A DNA stretch of 64,000 nucleotides from Streptomyces sp. Je 1-79 (GCF_025195125.1 NZ_JAMGSL010000021.1:35876-99875); one strand, 5' to 3'; numbered from the stretch's first letter, positions 41,301 to 49,658 are shown. Notes: generated by a model not told the origin, from the sequence alone. Translations and numbers: made by a program.

Positions 41301-41977
41301 ATCGACTCGGCCTGGGCCTTGGCCCGCCCGAACACCTTGAGCGTCGGCAGCCCGGCCACCACGTCGAGGAAGTGCCCCGACAGCCGGGACAGCAGCTTCC
41401 ACTGGCGGTCCATCCGGGCCTGGGTGTACCAGCCGATGAGGATCATGAAGACGGGGATGAGCGGCAGGGTGACGACGATGATCGCCGCCGAGATCCAGTC
41501 CTCGGTGACGATTCTGGCCAGGACCGCCACGGGCACCACCAGCGCGAGCCCCAGCTGCGGCAGATAGCGCGAGAAGTAGTCGTCGAGCGCGTCCACACCG
41601 CGGGTGGCGAGGGCGGCCAGCGAGCCGGCCTTCTGACCGCTGAGCCATCCCGGCCCCAGCGCGGCCGCCCGGGCCAGCAGCCTCCCCCGCAGCTCGGACT
41701 TGACCGCCGCGCTGGCCCGGTGGGCCGCCAGCTCGGTCAGCCAGGAGACCAGCCCCCGCCCCGCCGCCACGCCGGCGAGCAGCAGCAGGGGCGTGGTCAG
41801 ATCGGAAACCGGCAGGCCCTTCTGGAAGGCGCCCACCACCACCTCGGCGATGAGCATCGCCTGGGCGACGACCAGCGCCGCCCCGGCCAGGCCGAGCACC
41901 ACGACCGCTCCGAGGAAGAAGCGGGTGGCCCTGGCGTACCGGAGCAGACGCGGATCGATCGGTTTCACGTGAAACAT
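38360..41977 (-). CDS. cydDC: fused CydD-CydC ABC exporter
   Basis: Single chain of 1205 residues with two ABC half-transporters. The CydD half is about 1-560 (six membrane segments, then Walker A VGPSGVGKST near 372 and LSAGQRQRLSLARA). The CydC half is about 610-1195 (Walker A VGASGSGKTT near 976, LSGGQRQRLALARA). CydDC exports thiol reductants and is needed to assemble cytochrome bd. The halves are joined by an Ala/Thr/Glu/Gly-rich linker with repeats (AETGASAETGTSA, about 565-600). The first codons (MFHVK) are formed by a parS palindrome. It starts 6 nt after cydB. Confidence 0.95.
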   Translation of the reverse strand: MFHVKPIDPRLLRYARATRFFLGAVVVLGLAGAALVVAQAMLIAEVVVGAFQKGLPVSDLTTPLLLLAGVAAGRGLVSWLTELAAHRASAAVKSELRGRLLARAAALGPGWLSGQKAGSLAALATRGVDALDDYFSRYLPQLGLALVVPVAVLARIVTEDWISAAIIVVTLPLIPVFMILIGWYTQARMDRQWKLLSRLSGHFLDVVAGLPTLKVFGRAKAQAESIRAITSEYRRATMKTLRIAFLSSFALELLSTLSVALVAVGIGMRLVHGDLDLYTGLVILVLAPEAYLPIRQVGAQYHAAAEGLAAAEEIFEVLETPAPEHGTGVVPSSPRIELENVTVRHAGRSEASLDAATLVVEPGETVALVGPSGVGKSTLLDVVLGFAAPEEGGSVRVGGAALSTLDVEQWRSRIAWVPQRPYLFAGTIAENVRLARPDASDEAVREALRDAGADGFVGSLTAGVDTVLGEDGTGLSAGQRQRLSLARAFLADRPLLLLDEPTAALDGETEAAVVDAVRRLAAGRTVLLVVHRPALLAVADRVVELVRTTASEERRPATPSGALVVPAQAGAETGTSAETGASAETGTSAVAGPPAIAGEVDAHGARDARSVFGRVRAMAGELRGRMGLALLLGSLALGSAVGLMAVSGWLISRASEQPPVLYLMVAVTATRAFGTGRAVFRYAERIVSHDAVLRMLAELRVSVYRRLERIAPAGLRRTRRGDLLSRLVQDVDALQDYWLRWLLPAGAALVVGAGSVGFTAWLLPGAGAVLAVGLLVAGVAVPLLSGVLARRAERQLAPARGALTVTVVDLLRGCAELTVAGALKDRTGRAAAADRTLTSIASRQAAATAIGAGLSALACGLTVAAAAFVGVQAVRDGRLDGVTLAVVVLTPLAAFEAVTGLPLAVQYRQRVRRSAERVYEVLDAPVPVREPELPAAPPPSPFPLELTGLSARHAGQDREALSGFALTLEAGRRVAVVGASGSGKTTLAQVMLRFLDADAGSYRIGGVEAAELAGDDVRLLVGLCAQDAHIFDSTIRENLRLARTGASDDDLRAALGRARLLDWVDGLPDGLDTLVGEHGSRLSGGQRQRLALARALLADFPVLVLDEPAEHLDLATADALTDDLLLATEGRTTVLITHRLHGLDAVDEVVVLDEGRTVQRGPYEELAEVHGPLRRMLEQERATDLLVAAGRSSGQATERPTFLAK
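41962..41975. other. parS: parS centromere site (ParB binding), perfect
   Basis: GTTTCACGTGAAAC is an exact match to the 14-bp Streptomyces parS palindrome, the loading site for ParB in chromosome segregation. It overlaps codons 1-5 of cydDC and so dictates the residues FHVK. In Streptomyces such sites cluster around oriC. Confidence 0.9.
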
Positions 41978-41983
41978 CCCCCA

Positions 41984-42988
41984 CTAGTGAGCGTCGGCCG
42001 CGATGTGCTGCGTGCCGATCCGCTTACGGAACACCCAGTAGGTCCAGCTCTGATAGAGGAGGACCAGCGGGGTGGCGATCGCGGCACACCAGGTCATGAT
42101 CTTCAGGGTGTACGGGCTCGACGACGCGTTCGTCACGGTGAGGCTCCACTCGGGGTTGAGCGAAGACGGCATGACGTTCGGGAAGAGCGTGAAGAAGAGC
42201 ATCGCCACCGCCGCGACGATCGTGATGCCCGACAGCGCGAACGACCAGCCCTCACGCCCCGCCTTGATCGCCCCGATGGCACCGACCAGCGCGACGACGG
42301 CGACGAGCATGGCGCCCAGGCTCCAGCCGTCGCCCTTGTCGGCCTGGGTCCAGACGAGGAAGCCCAGCGCGAGGACGGCCGTGACGAGACCCAGCTTCAG
42401 CGCGAGCGACCGGGCCCGGACCCGGATGTCACCGGCCGTCTTGAGCGCGGCGAAGACCGTCCCGTGGAAGGTGAAGAGGGAGAGGGTGACCAGGCCGCCG
42501 AGGATCGCGTACGGGTTGAGCAGGTCCCCGAAGGTACCGACGTACTCCATGTCCTGGTCGATCTTCACTCCGCGCACGATGTTGCCGAAGGCGACGCCCC
42601 ACAGCACGGCGGGGATCAGGGAGGTCCAGAAGATGGCCTCCTCCCAGTTCCGCTGCCAGTTCTCCTCGGGCCGCTTCACCCGGTACTCGAAGGCGACACC
42701 ACGGATGATCAGACAGACCAGGATGATCAGCAGCGGCAGGTAGAAGCCGGAGAAGAGGGTCGCGTACCACTCGGGGAACGCGGCGAAGGTCGCGCCGCCG
42801 GCGGTGAGCAGCCACACCTCGTTGCCGTCCCAGACGGGACCGATCGTGTTGATCAGCACCCGCTTCTCGGTGCGGCCACGGGCGAGCAGCTTGGTCAGGA
42901 CGCCGACCCCGAAGTCGAAGCCCTCCAGGAAGAAGTAGCCGATCCAGAGGACGGCGATGAGTACGAACCAGACGTTGTGGAGTTCCAT
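41984..42988 (-). CDS. cydB: cytochrome bd ubiquinol oxidase subunit II
   Basis: CydB of 334 residues with about eight to nine membrane segments. The N-terminal MELHNVWFVLIAVLWIGYFFLEGFDFGVG and GPVWDGNEVWL are typical of the family. With CydA it forms the high-affinity quinol oxidase of the cytoplasmic membrane. It begins 19 nt after cydA and is followed at once by cydDC, giving the order cydA-cydB-cydDC. Confidence 0.97.
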   Translation of the reverse strand: MELHNVWFVLIAVLWIGYFFLEGFDFGVGVLTKLLARGRTEKRVLINTIGPVWDGNEVWLLTAGGATFAAFPEWYATLFSGFYLPLLIILVCLIIRGVAFEYRVKRPEENWQRNWEEAIFWTSLIPAVLWGVAFGNIVRGVKIDQDMEYVGTFGDLLNPYAILGGLVTLSLFTFHGTVFAALKTAGDIRVRARSLALKLGLVTAVLALGFLVWTQADKGDGWSLGAMLVAVVALVGAIGAIKAGREGWSFALSGITIVAAVAMLFFTLFPNVMPSSLNPEWSLTVTNASSSPYTLKIMTWCAAIATPLVLLYQSWTYWVFRKRIGTQHIAADAH

Positions 42989-43006
42989 GCCTCGATCTCC
43001 TGAGCC

Positions 43007-44515
43007 TCAGTACGAGAAGGCCATGGGCCGGTCGGGGTCACGGTGGTCCCCGCCGATCTTGGTGGGCGGGTTGAGGTCGGACTCGGTGAGCTCGGGCGGT
43101 CCGGCCTTGACGTACTTGACCAGCAGCTTGACCTCGATCACCGCGAGCACCGCGTAGAGCAGGGTGAAGATGATCATCGAGGTGAGCACCTCGGCCTGGG
43201 TGGTACCGGGGGAGACCGCGTCCCGGGTGCGCAGCACGCCGTAGACGACCCAGGGCTGCCGGCCCATCTCGGTGAAGATCCAGCCCCAGGAGTTGGCGAT
43301 CAGCGGGAAGGCCATGGTCCAGAGGGCCACGATCCAGTACCACCTGGCCAGGCGGGGGCTGAGCGCCTTCCGCTTGAACAGGACCAGATTCGGCACCTCG
43401 TCCTCACCGGTCCGCATCCCCGGCGCCAGCATGAACTTCTTACGGGTCAGCCAGAGGCCGACCATGCCGATGGCCAGCGAGGCCATGCCGAAGCCGATCA
43501 TCCAGCGGAAGCCCCAGTAGGCGACGGGGATGTTGGGCCGGTAGTCGCCGGGGCCGAACTTCTCCTGCTCGGCCTTGTTGATGTCGTTGATGCCCGGGAC
43601 GTACGAGCTGAAGTCGTCGTTGGCCAGGAAGGACAGCAGTCCCGGGATCTCTATGGCCACCTTGTTGTGGCCCTTGTCGACATCGCCGTACGCGAAGATC
43701 GAGAACGGCGCGGGTGCCTCGCCGTCCCAGAGCGCCTCGGCGGCGGCCATCTTCATCGGCTGCTGCTTGAACATGACCTTGCCGAGCAGGTCGCCGCTGA
43801 TGGCCGTGCCGAGTCCGGCGATGATCAGCGTGATCAGGCCGAGCCGCAGCGAGGTCCGCATCACCGGGACGTGCTTCTTGCGCGCCAGGTGGAAGGCGGC
43901 GATGCCCACCATGAAGGCGCCACCGACCAGGAAGGCGGCCGTCATGGTGTGGAAGAACTGGGTGAGCGCGGTGTTCTGCGTGAGCACCAGCCAGAAGTCG
44001 GTGAGCTCGGCCCGGCCGCGCTCCTCGTTGATCCGGTAGCCGACCGGGTGCTGCATCCAGGAGTTGGCCGCCAGGATGAAGTACGCGGAGAGGATCGTGC
44101 CGATCGAGACCATCCACATGCAGGCCAGGTGGATCTTCTTCGGCAGCTTGTCCCAGCCGAAGATCCACAGGCCGATGAAGGTGGACTCGAAGAAGAAGGC
44201 GATCAGCGCCTCGAAGGCGAGCGGCGCACCGAAGACGTCGCCGACGAAGCGGGAGTAGTCGGACCAGTTCATGCCGAACTGGAACTCCTGCACGATGCCG
44301 GTGACCACACCCATCGCGATGTTGATCAGGAAGAGCTTGCCCCAGAACTTCGTCGCCTTGAGGTACTTCTCGTTCTCCGTGCGCACCCAGGCGGTCTGGA
44401 GGCCGGCGGTGAGGGCGGCGAGGGAGATCGTCAGGGGGACGAAGAGGAAGTGGTAGACGGTGGTGATGCCGAACTGCCAGCGCGCCAGAGTCTCCGGCGC
44501 CAGAGCTAGGTCCAC
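43007..44515 (-). CDS. cydA: cytochrome bd ubiquinol oxidase subunit I
   Basis: CydA of 502 residues. Visible landmarks are the haem ligand region TTVYHFLFVPL near His21, FFFESTFIGLW, the second histidine region around NTALTQFFHTM, and GRQPWVVYG. The quinol (Q) loop is short, as in actinobacterial CydA. It reduces oxygen with menaquinol under low oxygen. The GTG at 44515 is preceded by AAGGAG. A perfect Rex operator lies about 80 nt upstream of the start, so NADH/NAD-dependent repression is expected. Confidence 0.97.
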   Translation of the reverse strand: MDLALAPETLARWQFGITTVYHFLFVPLTISLAALTAGLQTAWVRTENEKYLKATKFWGKLFLINIAMGVVTGIVQEFQFGMNWSDYSRFVGDVFGAPLAFEALIAFFFESTFIGLWIFGWDKLPKKIHLACMWMVSIGTILSAYFILAANSWMQHPVGYRINEERGRAELTDFWLVLTQNTALTQFFHTMTAAFLVGGAFMVGIAAFHLARKKHVPVMRTSLRLGLITLIIAGLGTAISGDLLGKVMFKQQPMKMAAAEALWDGEAPAPFSIFAYGDVDKGHNKVAIEIPGLLSFLANDDFSSYVPGINDINKAEQEKFGPGDYRPNIPVAYWGFRWMIGFGMASLAIGMVGLWLTRKKFMLAPGMRTGEDEVPNLVLFKRKALSPRLARWYWIVALWTMAFPLIANSWGWIFTEMGRQPWVVYGVLRTRDAVSPGTTQAEVLTSMIIFTLLYAVLAVIEVKLLVKYVKAGPPELTESDLNPPTKIGGDHRDPDRPMAFSY

Positions 44516-44594
44516 GTCTTCTCCTTACATCGCGCGATCACGTCGGCAGTCTGCCCCTTTGATCCCACCCATTTCGGGAGGAACGAGACACGCT

Positions 44595-44610
44595 TGTGAA
44601 CGCGTTCACA
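44595..44610. promoter_or_regulatory. Rex operator (ROP) of the cyd operon
   Basis: TGTGAACGCGTTCACA is a perfect 16-bp palindrome identical to the Streptomyces Rex consensus as I know it. It lies in the 201-nt divergent gap, 80 nt upstream of cydA. Rex releases this site when the NADH/NAD ratio rises, inducing cytochrome bd. Confidence 0.9.
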
Positions 44611-44692
44611 TTCACAAGCATTATGGCTCATACGAAATCCGTACGTAAGACCGGGGGGTCCCCCTACCGAAGGTCACCCCTTCCCAGGACCT

Positions 44693-44709
44693 TCAACATA
44701 TTGTTGAAT
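44693..44709. promoter_or_regulatory. AT-rich palindrome before the 44717 gene
   Basis: TTCAACA-TAT-TGTTGAA has perfect 7-bp arms and ends 7 nt before the start codon at 44717. It is AT-rich against very GC-rich surroundings, which suggests a repressor operator or -10-region overlap. A GntR-type regulator is a possible binder, but none is encoded next to it. Confidence 0.55.
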
Positions 44710-44716
44710 CCTGGCT

Positions 44717-45097
44717 ATGACCCTTCAGATCCGTATCTCCTGGCCCGCCGGGCACACCACGGCGACCCTCGAAGAAACCCCCACGAGCAAGGCGCTCGCG
44801 GGGGTTCTCCCGATCGTCTCCACCGCCCGGACCTGGGGCGAGGAGGTCTACTTCGACACTCCGGTCTCCACCGCCGTCGAGTCCGACGCGCAGCAGGTGG
44901 TGGAGCCGGGCACGGTCGCCTTCTGGACCGACGGCGACGCCCTCGCACTCCCCTACGGCCCCACCCCGATATCCCGGGGCTCCGAGTGCCGGCTCGCGAG
45001 CCCCTGCAACCTGTTGGGCTCGCTGGACGGCGACCCGCGCGTCCTGGCCACCGTCAGGGACGGCGACCCGATCCGCGTCGAGCGCGTCGAAGGCTGA
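44717..45097 (+). CDS. cyclophilin-like fold protein (DUF3830 type)
   Basis: Protein of 126 residues with the pattern of the small cyclophilin-like beta-barrel family (IRISWPAGHTTATLEETPTSKAL, ARTWGEEVYFDTP, GTVAFWTDGDALALPYGPTPIS). These proteins lack a defined reaction. The ATG at 44717 follows the AT-rich palindrome with no clear ribosome site, so a short or leaderless message is possible. It is divergent from cydA and convergent with the aminotransferase. Confidence 0.75.
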   Translation: MTLQIRISWPAGHTTATLEETPTSKALAGVLPIVSTARTWGEEVYFDTPVSTAVESDAQQVVEPGTVAFWTDGDALALPYGPTPISRGSECRLASPCNLLGSLDGDPRVLATVRDGDPIRVERVEG

Positions 45098-45178
45098 CCG
45101 GCCGCCCCCGACCCACTCCACCGGGCCTGATCGGCGTCCGCCCTGGTCAGCGTCCGCTCCGCTCAGCCCTGCTCCCGG

Positions 45179-46294
45179 TCAACCGGCGTTACGGAAGCCC
45201 TCCGCCGTCTTCAGGAACAGGTCGTTGGCCTCGCACTCACCGATCGTGACGCGTACGCCCTCACCCGCGAACGGCCGCACCACCACACCGTGCCGCTCGC
45301 ACTCCGCCGCGAACTCCAGCGTCCGCTCACCGAGCCGCAGCCAGACGAAGTTCGCCTGGGTGTCCGGCACGGTCCAGCCCTGGGCCACGAGCCCCGCGTG
45401 CACCCGCTCGCGCTCGCCCACCAACGAGCCGACCCGCCCGAGCAGTTCGTCCTCGGCCCGCAGCGAGGCCACCGCCGCGTCCTGGGCCAGCTGACTCACG
45501 CCGAACGGCACCGCCGTCTTGCGCAGCGCCGCCGCCACCGGCTCATGGGCGATCGCGAAACCGACCCGCAGCCCGGCCAGGCCGTACGCCTTGGAGAACG
45601 TCCGCAGCACGGCGACGTTCGGACGGTCGCGGTACAGCTCGATGCCGTCCGGGATGTCGGTGTCCCGGACGAACTCGCGGTACGCCTCGTCGATCACCAC
45701 CAGGACGTCGGAGGGCACCCGGTCCAGGAACCGCTCCAGCTCGGCCCGGCGCACCGCCGTGCCCGTGGGGTTGTTCGGATTGCAGACGAAGATCAGCCGC
45801 GTCCGGTCGGTGATCGCCTCGGCCATCGCGTCGAGGTCGTGCACCTCGCCGTCGGTCAGCGGCACCTGCACCGAGGTGGCCCCACTGATCTGCGTGATGA
45901 TCGGGTACGCCTCGAAGGACCGCCAGGCGTAGATGACCTCGTCGCCCGGCCCCGAGGTCGACTGGAGCAGGGACTGGGCCACACCGACCGAGCCCGTGCC
46001 GGTCGCCAGGTGCGAGAGCGGCACCCCGAAGCGGTCGGCGAGCTCGTTCATCAGGCCCGTGCAGGCCATGTCGGGGTAACGGTTGAAGGCGGCGGCCGCG
46101 GCCAGCGTGCTCTCCATCACACCGGGCAGCGGCGGGTACGGGTTCTCGTTGGAGGACAGCTTGAAAGCGACCGCACCGCCCGCGGCGGCCGGCTTGCCCG
46201 GCTTGTAGGTGGGGATGCCGTCCAGCACGGCCCGCAGCCTCGGGCTGCCCGCGCTCGTCCCGCCGGTTCCGCCGGCCTCGCTCACTGCGCTCAC
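45179..46294 (-). CDS. hisC-like: histidinol-phosphate/aromatic aminotransferase
   Basis: Class I/II PLP aminotransferase of 371 residues. Motifs are SSNENPYPPLP, CNPNNPTGT, VIDEAYREF and the PLP lysine in FSKAYGLAGLR. It is of the HisC type that acts on histidinol phosphate or on aromatic amino acids; no his operon is nearby, so an aromatic or secondary role is likely. The GTG at 46294 is supported by GAGGAGG about 6 nt upstream. The gene faces away from the lacI-type gene across a 369-nt gap. Confidence 0.92.
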   Translation of the reverse strand: MSAVSEAGGTGGTSAGSPRLRAVLDGIPTYKPGKPAAAGGAVAFKLSSNENPYPPLPGVMESTLAAAAAFNRYPDMACTGLMNELADRFGVPLSHLATGTGSVGVAQSLLQSTSGPGDEVIYAWRSFEAYPIITQISGATSVQVPLTDGEVHDLDAMAEAITDRTRLIFVCNPNNPTGTAVRRAELERFLDRVPSDVLVVIDEAYREFVRDTDIPDGIELYRDRPNVAVLRTFSKAYGLAGLRVGFAIAHEPVAAALRKTAVPFGVSQLAQDAAVASLRAEDELLGRVGSLVGERERVHAGLVAQGWTVPDTQANFVWLRLGERTLEFAAECERHGVVVRPFAGEGVRVTIGECEANDLFLKTAEGFRNAG

Positions 46295-46663
46295 TGTGGT
46301 CCTCCTCGACCGTCCGTACCACCAATACTCCTCACCTTATGAGGATTCGCCTCCGCTGCGAATGGGCTGTGGACAACGGAACGGGGAACCTGTGGACGAG
46401 TGGGGGAGCGCGTGGCCGGGTGGCGCGCGCCGGTGGCGGGCGCCGTGGCGCGCGTCGCCCGTAGAGGTGAGTTGAGACCTCTTCGAGACATGACCCCCGT
46501 GGCAGGCCCATACGGTTCGACGACCGCAGATCACACTCGAAGGGGCCCAACTCCCTTTATTTCTAAGGCAATTGATGGTTTTTGATCATGCAGAAACGTG
46601 CCTGTCAACGAGTGCATATGCGGCCGTCCCAACCACCCGCCCTCGCCCTACTATCGGCTCGCC
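46295..46663. other. divergent intergenic region, hisC-like / lacI-like
   Basis: A 369-nt gap without a convincing gene. The part from about 46550 to 46620 is unusually AT-rich (around TTATTTCTAAGGCAATTGAT and TTTTTGATCATGCAG) and probably holds promoters and an autoregulatory operator for the LacI-type gene. A TACTAT box at 46649-46654 lies about 9 nt before the lacI-type ATG, which would suit a nearly leaderless message. Confidence 0.5.
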
Positions 46664-47770
46664 ATGACAGCAGCAGGGAAGCACCAGGTGAGCCGGGCAC
46701 AGACCCGGGGAAGCCGGCAGGGGCGGGCGGGCATCCGGGATGTGGCCGCCGCCGCCGGGGTCTCCATCACGACTGTCTCCGACGCGCTCAACGGCAAGGG
46801 CCGGCTCCCGGACGCCACCCGCCGCCACGTCCGCGAGGTCGCAGACCGGCTGGGCTATCGCCCATCCGCGGCGGCCCGCACGCTCCGTACCGGCAAGTCG
46901 GGCCTCATCGGCCTGACCGTGACGACCTACGGGGATGAACCTTTCACCTTCACCGAATTCGCGTACTTCGCGGAGATGGCCAGAGCCGCCACGTCGGCCG
47001 CGCTCGCCCGTGGCTATGCCCTGGTCATCCTGCCCGCCACCTCCCGCCATGACGTCTGGTCGAACGTCGCCCTCGACGGCACCGTCGTCATCGACCCCTC
47101 CGACCACGATCCGGTCGTCACCGAGCTCGTCCGCCAGGGCCTGCCGGTCGTCTCCGACGGTCGCCCGGCCGGCACCCTCCCGGTGACCGCCTGGGTCGAC
47201 AACGACCACGAAGCCGCCGTCCTCGAACTCCTCGACCACCTCGCCGCCGCCGGCGCCCGCCGGATCGGCCTTCTCACCGGAACCACCACCGACACGTACA
47301 CCCGCCTGTCCACCACCGCGTACCTGAACTGGTGCGAGCGGGTCGGCCAGGACCCCGTCTACGAGGCCTATCCGGCGCACGATCCGTGCGCGGGTGCCGT
47401 CGCGGCCGACCGGCTGCTCGCCCGCCCCGACCGTCCCGACGCCGTCTACGGCCTCTTCGACCCCAACGGAACCGATCTGCTGGCGGCAGCCCGCCGCTAC
47501 GGACTGCGCGTACCGGACGATCTGCTGCTGGTCTGCTGCAGCGAGTCGACCGTCTACTCCAACACCGAACCGCCCATCACGACCCTCTCGCTCAAACCGC
47601 GCCGGATCGGCACGGCCGTCGTCCAGCTCCTCATCGACGCCATCGAGGGAGTCGACACCGACGGACCGGTCGAGCAGGTGATACCGACCGAACTCATCGT
47701 GCGGACGTCCTCCCAGAGGCGTTCGCCGCGGACGACGGTCAGCCCGCCCAGGTCACCCTCGAAGGACTAG
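46664..47770 (+). CDS. LacI-family transcriptional regulator
   Basis: Regulator of 368 residues. The HTH and hinge are clear (GIRDVAAAAGVSITTVSDALNGKG, then RPSAAARTLRTGKSGLIGL), followed by a periplasmic-binding-protein-like sensor domain (VVSDGRPAGTLP, VDNDHEAA, GARRIGLLTG, DAVYGLFDPNG). The ATG at 46664 fits the family start but has no ribosome site; a GTG at 46688 has AGGGAAG 6 nt upstream. The ligand is unknown. A terminator-like hairpin follows the stop codon. Confidence 0.93.
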   Translation: MTAAGKHQVSRAQTRGSRQGRAGIRDVAAAAGVSITTVSDALNGKGRLPDATRRHVREVADRLGYRPSAAARTLRTGKSGLIGLTVTTYGDEPFTFTEFAYFAEMARAATSAALARGYALVILPATSRHDVWSNVALDGTVVIDPSDHDPVVTELVRQGLPVVSDGRPAGTLPVTAWVDNDHEAAVLELLDHLAAAGARRIGLLTGTTTDTYTRLSTTAYLNWCERVGQDPVYEAYPAHDPCAGAVAADRLLARPDRPDAVYGLFDPNGTDLLAAARRYGLRVPDDLLLVCCSESTVYSNTEPPITTLSLKPRRIGTAVVQLLIDAIEGVDTDGPVEQVIPTELIVRTSSQRRSPRTTVSPPRSPSKD

Positions 47771-47792
47771 CGAAGAACACGTACGCGCCGGA

Positions 47793-47815
47793 ACCCGACC
47801 CCTCTCGGGTCGGGT
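47793..47815 (+). terminator. hairpin terminator of the lacI-type gene
   Basis: A perfect 9-bp stem (ACCCGACCC at 47793-47801 with GGGTCGGGT at 47807-47815) closes on a 5-nt loop, 22 nt after the stop codon. There is no T-tract. Confidence 0.7.
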
Positions 47816-47987
47816 GAGGGCCGGGTACGGACCCGGTTCCGGTCACAAACCAGACCCCGGCCCTGCCCCAACCCTGGACTGGACCTTCTCAAATCGGGCG
47901 AAACAACCGGCGAACCCGGAGTGGGCCCGGATTCACCACCCCTGGTGCGTCACACAGGCGGACCCTCATTCCTATGATGGGCGCACG

Positions 47988-48025
47988 ACATCGCGGACCA
48001 CCCCGACCAGGCCGGTCCGCGATGT
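47988..48025 (+). promoter_or_regulatory. 12-bp inverted repeat in the metallophosphatase leader
   Basis: ACATCGCGGACC (47988-47999) and GGTCCGCGATGT (48014-48025) are perfectly complementary with a 14-nt loop. The hairpin lies 31 nt before the start codon at 48057 and just after a TATGAT box (47973-47978), so it would be near the 5' end of the transcript. It may be an operator or an mRNA-stabilising stem. Confidence 0.65.
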
Positions 48026-48056
48026 GCAGGGCATCGCGACGGTGGTGGAGGGGTCG

Positions 48057-49493
48057 ATGACTCAGGGGGCCGGGCAGGAACCCGTGGTGCGCACGGCGAC
48101 ACTGCGTGATTTCCGCGTACCGCCGTACGCCCGGGTGCCCGTGCAGGGCCATGCTCCCGAGCCGCCGGCGGGTCACCCTCTCGAACCGTTCGAGCCCGGG
48201 GCATCCGACACCGGCTTCGAGCCCGTCGGGCCCGTGGCTCCCGTCGACCCCCGCGCGACGATGGCACCCACCGCACCGCTCGTCTCCGTCGAACCCGCCG
48301 CACCCGCGGCCCCCTCCGCGCCCACCGAGCCGTTCGCGCCCGAGCCCTCCGCGTCCGCCGAGCCGTTCGAAGTCGCCGAGCCCGGCGAGCCCGGTGCCCC
48401 GTTCGAGCCGGCCCGCGTCGCTCCCGCCCCCACCCCCGTCACCGACCCCACGCTCCTCCTCGGCCGGCCCGCCTCCGCCCTCTCCGCCCTCACGACCCTG
48501 GTCACCCCCGCGGCCGTCACCCCCGGCCACCCCGGGAACGCCTTCCCGGAGGGTGATGTCCCCGAGGGCTACACCCCCACCGAGCGCGACCTCCCGGTGA
48601 TCAACCGGGGAGACACCGTCCAGGTCCACGTGGACCCGGCCCAGGCCCCCGCTCCCGCCCCGGCCGGCGAGGGTCCCGGCCCCCTCTACGTGGTCGGCGA
48701 CGTCCACGGCTACCTCGACGAACTCGTCGCCGCCCTGCGCGAGCAGGGCCTCATCGACGCCAACGGCGCCTGGGCCGCGGGCAACGCCCGGCTCTGGTTC
48801 CTCGGCGACTTCACCGACCGCGGTCCCGACGGCATCGGCGTCATCGACCTCGTCATGCGGCTGTCCGCGGAGGCCGCGGCAGCCGGCGGCTACTGCAAGG
48901 CCCTGATGGGCAACCACGAGCTGCTGCTCATCGGCGCCAAGCGTTTCGGCGACACCCCCGTCAACTCCGGTGCGGGCACCGCCACCTTCCAGGCGGCCTG
49001 GCTGCTCAACGGCGGCCAGAAGAACGACATGGACCGTCTCCAGGACGTCCATCTGCAGTGGATGTCCCGGCTCGACGCCGTGGTGGAGGAGGACGGGCAT
49101 CTGCTGATGCACTCCGACACCACCGCCTACCTCGACTACGGCAGCACCATCGAGGACGTCAACGAGACCGTCCACGAGATCATCAACCGGAACGACGCGG
49201 ACGAGGTCTGGGACCTGTTCCGCAAGTTCACCAAGCGCTTCGCCTTCCGCGACGACGCCGGCCCCCAGGCCGTCCAGGAGCTGCTCGCCACCTACGGCGG
49301 AGGCCGCGTCGTGCACGGTCACAGCCCCATCCCGTACCTCCTGGGCCAAGTCGGCACCGAGGACGGCGAGGGCGGCTCGGACCCGGTCGTCGACGGTCCG
49401 CACGTGTACGCGGACGGTCTGGCGATCGCCATGGACGGCGGAGTGACCATGGCCGGAAAGCTGCTGGTCGTCCAACTCCCCCTGAACGGCTGA
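48057..49493 (+). CDS. calcineurin-like metallophosphoesterase with Pro/Ala-rich N-terminus
   Basis: Protein of 478 residues. The first 190 or so are low-complexity Pro/Ala/Glu-rich text without predicted fold. The catalytic domain follows with GDVHGYLDE (about 217), LGDFTDRG, MGNHE, a HSD-containing strand and HGHSPIPY, the full metal-ligand set of PPP-type serine/threonine or dinucleotide phosphatases. The ATG at 48057 follows a GGAGGGG stretch. A strong hairpin precedes it. The substrate is unknown; in Streptomyces such proteins are conserved core genes. The disordered N-terminus may target or regulate it. Confidence 0.9.
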   Translation: MTQGAGQEPVVRTATLRDFRVPPYARVPVQGHAPEPPAGHPLEPFEPGASDTGFEPVGPVAPVDPRATMAPTAPLVSVEPAAPAAPSAPTEPFAPEPSASAEPFEVAEPGEPGAPFEPARVAPAPTPVTDPTLLLGRPASALSALTTLVTPAAVTPGHPGNAFPEGDVPEGYTPTERDLPVINRGDTVQVHVDPAQAPAPAPAGEGPGPLYVVGDVHGYLDELVAALREQGLIDANGAWAAGNARLWFLGDFTDRGPDGIGVIDLVMRLSAEAAAAGGYCKALMGNHELLLIGAKRFGDTPVNSGAGTATFQAAWLLNGGQKNDMDRLQDVHLQWMSRLDAVVEEDGHLLMHSDTTAYLDYGSTIEDVNETVHEIINRNDADEVWDLFRKFTKRFAFRDDAGPQAVQELLATYGGGRVVHGHSPIPYLLGQVGTEDGEGGSDPVVDGPHVYADGLAIAMDGGVTMAGKLLVVQLPLNG

Positions 49494-49658
49494 GACATAA
49501 CCCTGCGCATCCGGGGAAGTCGATTTCGGGAAACCCCCTGTCACCCTGTGCCGAAACCGCAATACCATCGGATCATCCGTAGCAGGCTCTCCTCCGTTTC
49601 CGCCCGACCGGCCGTATCCCACGGTCGATAAGGCCCTACGGAGCATCGGGGGATGCAC

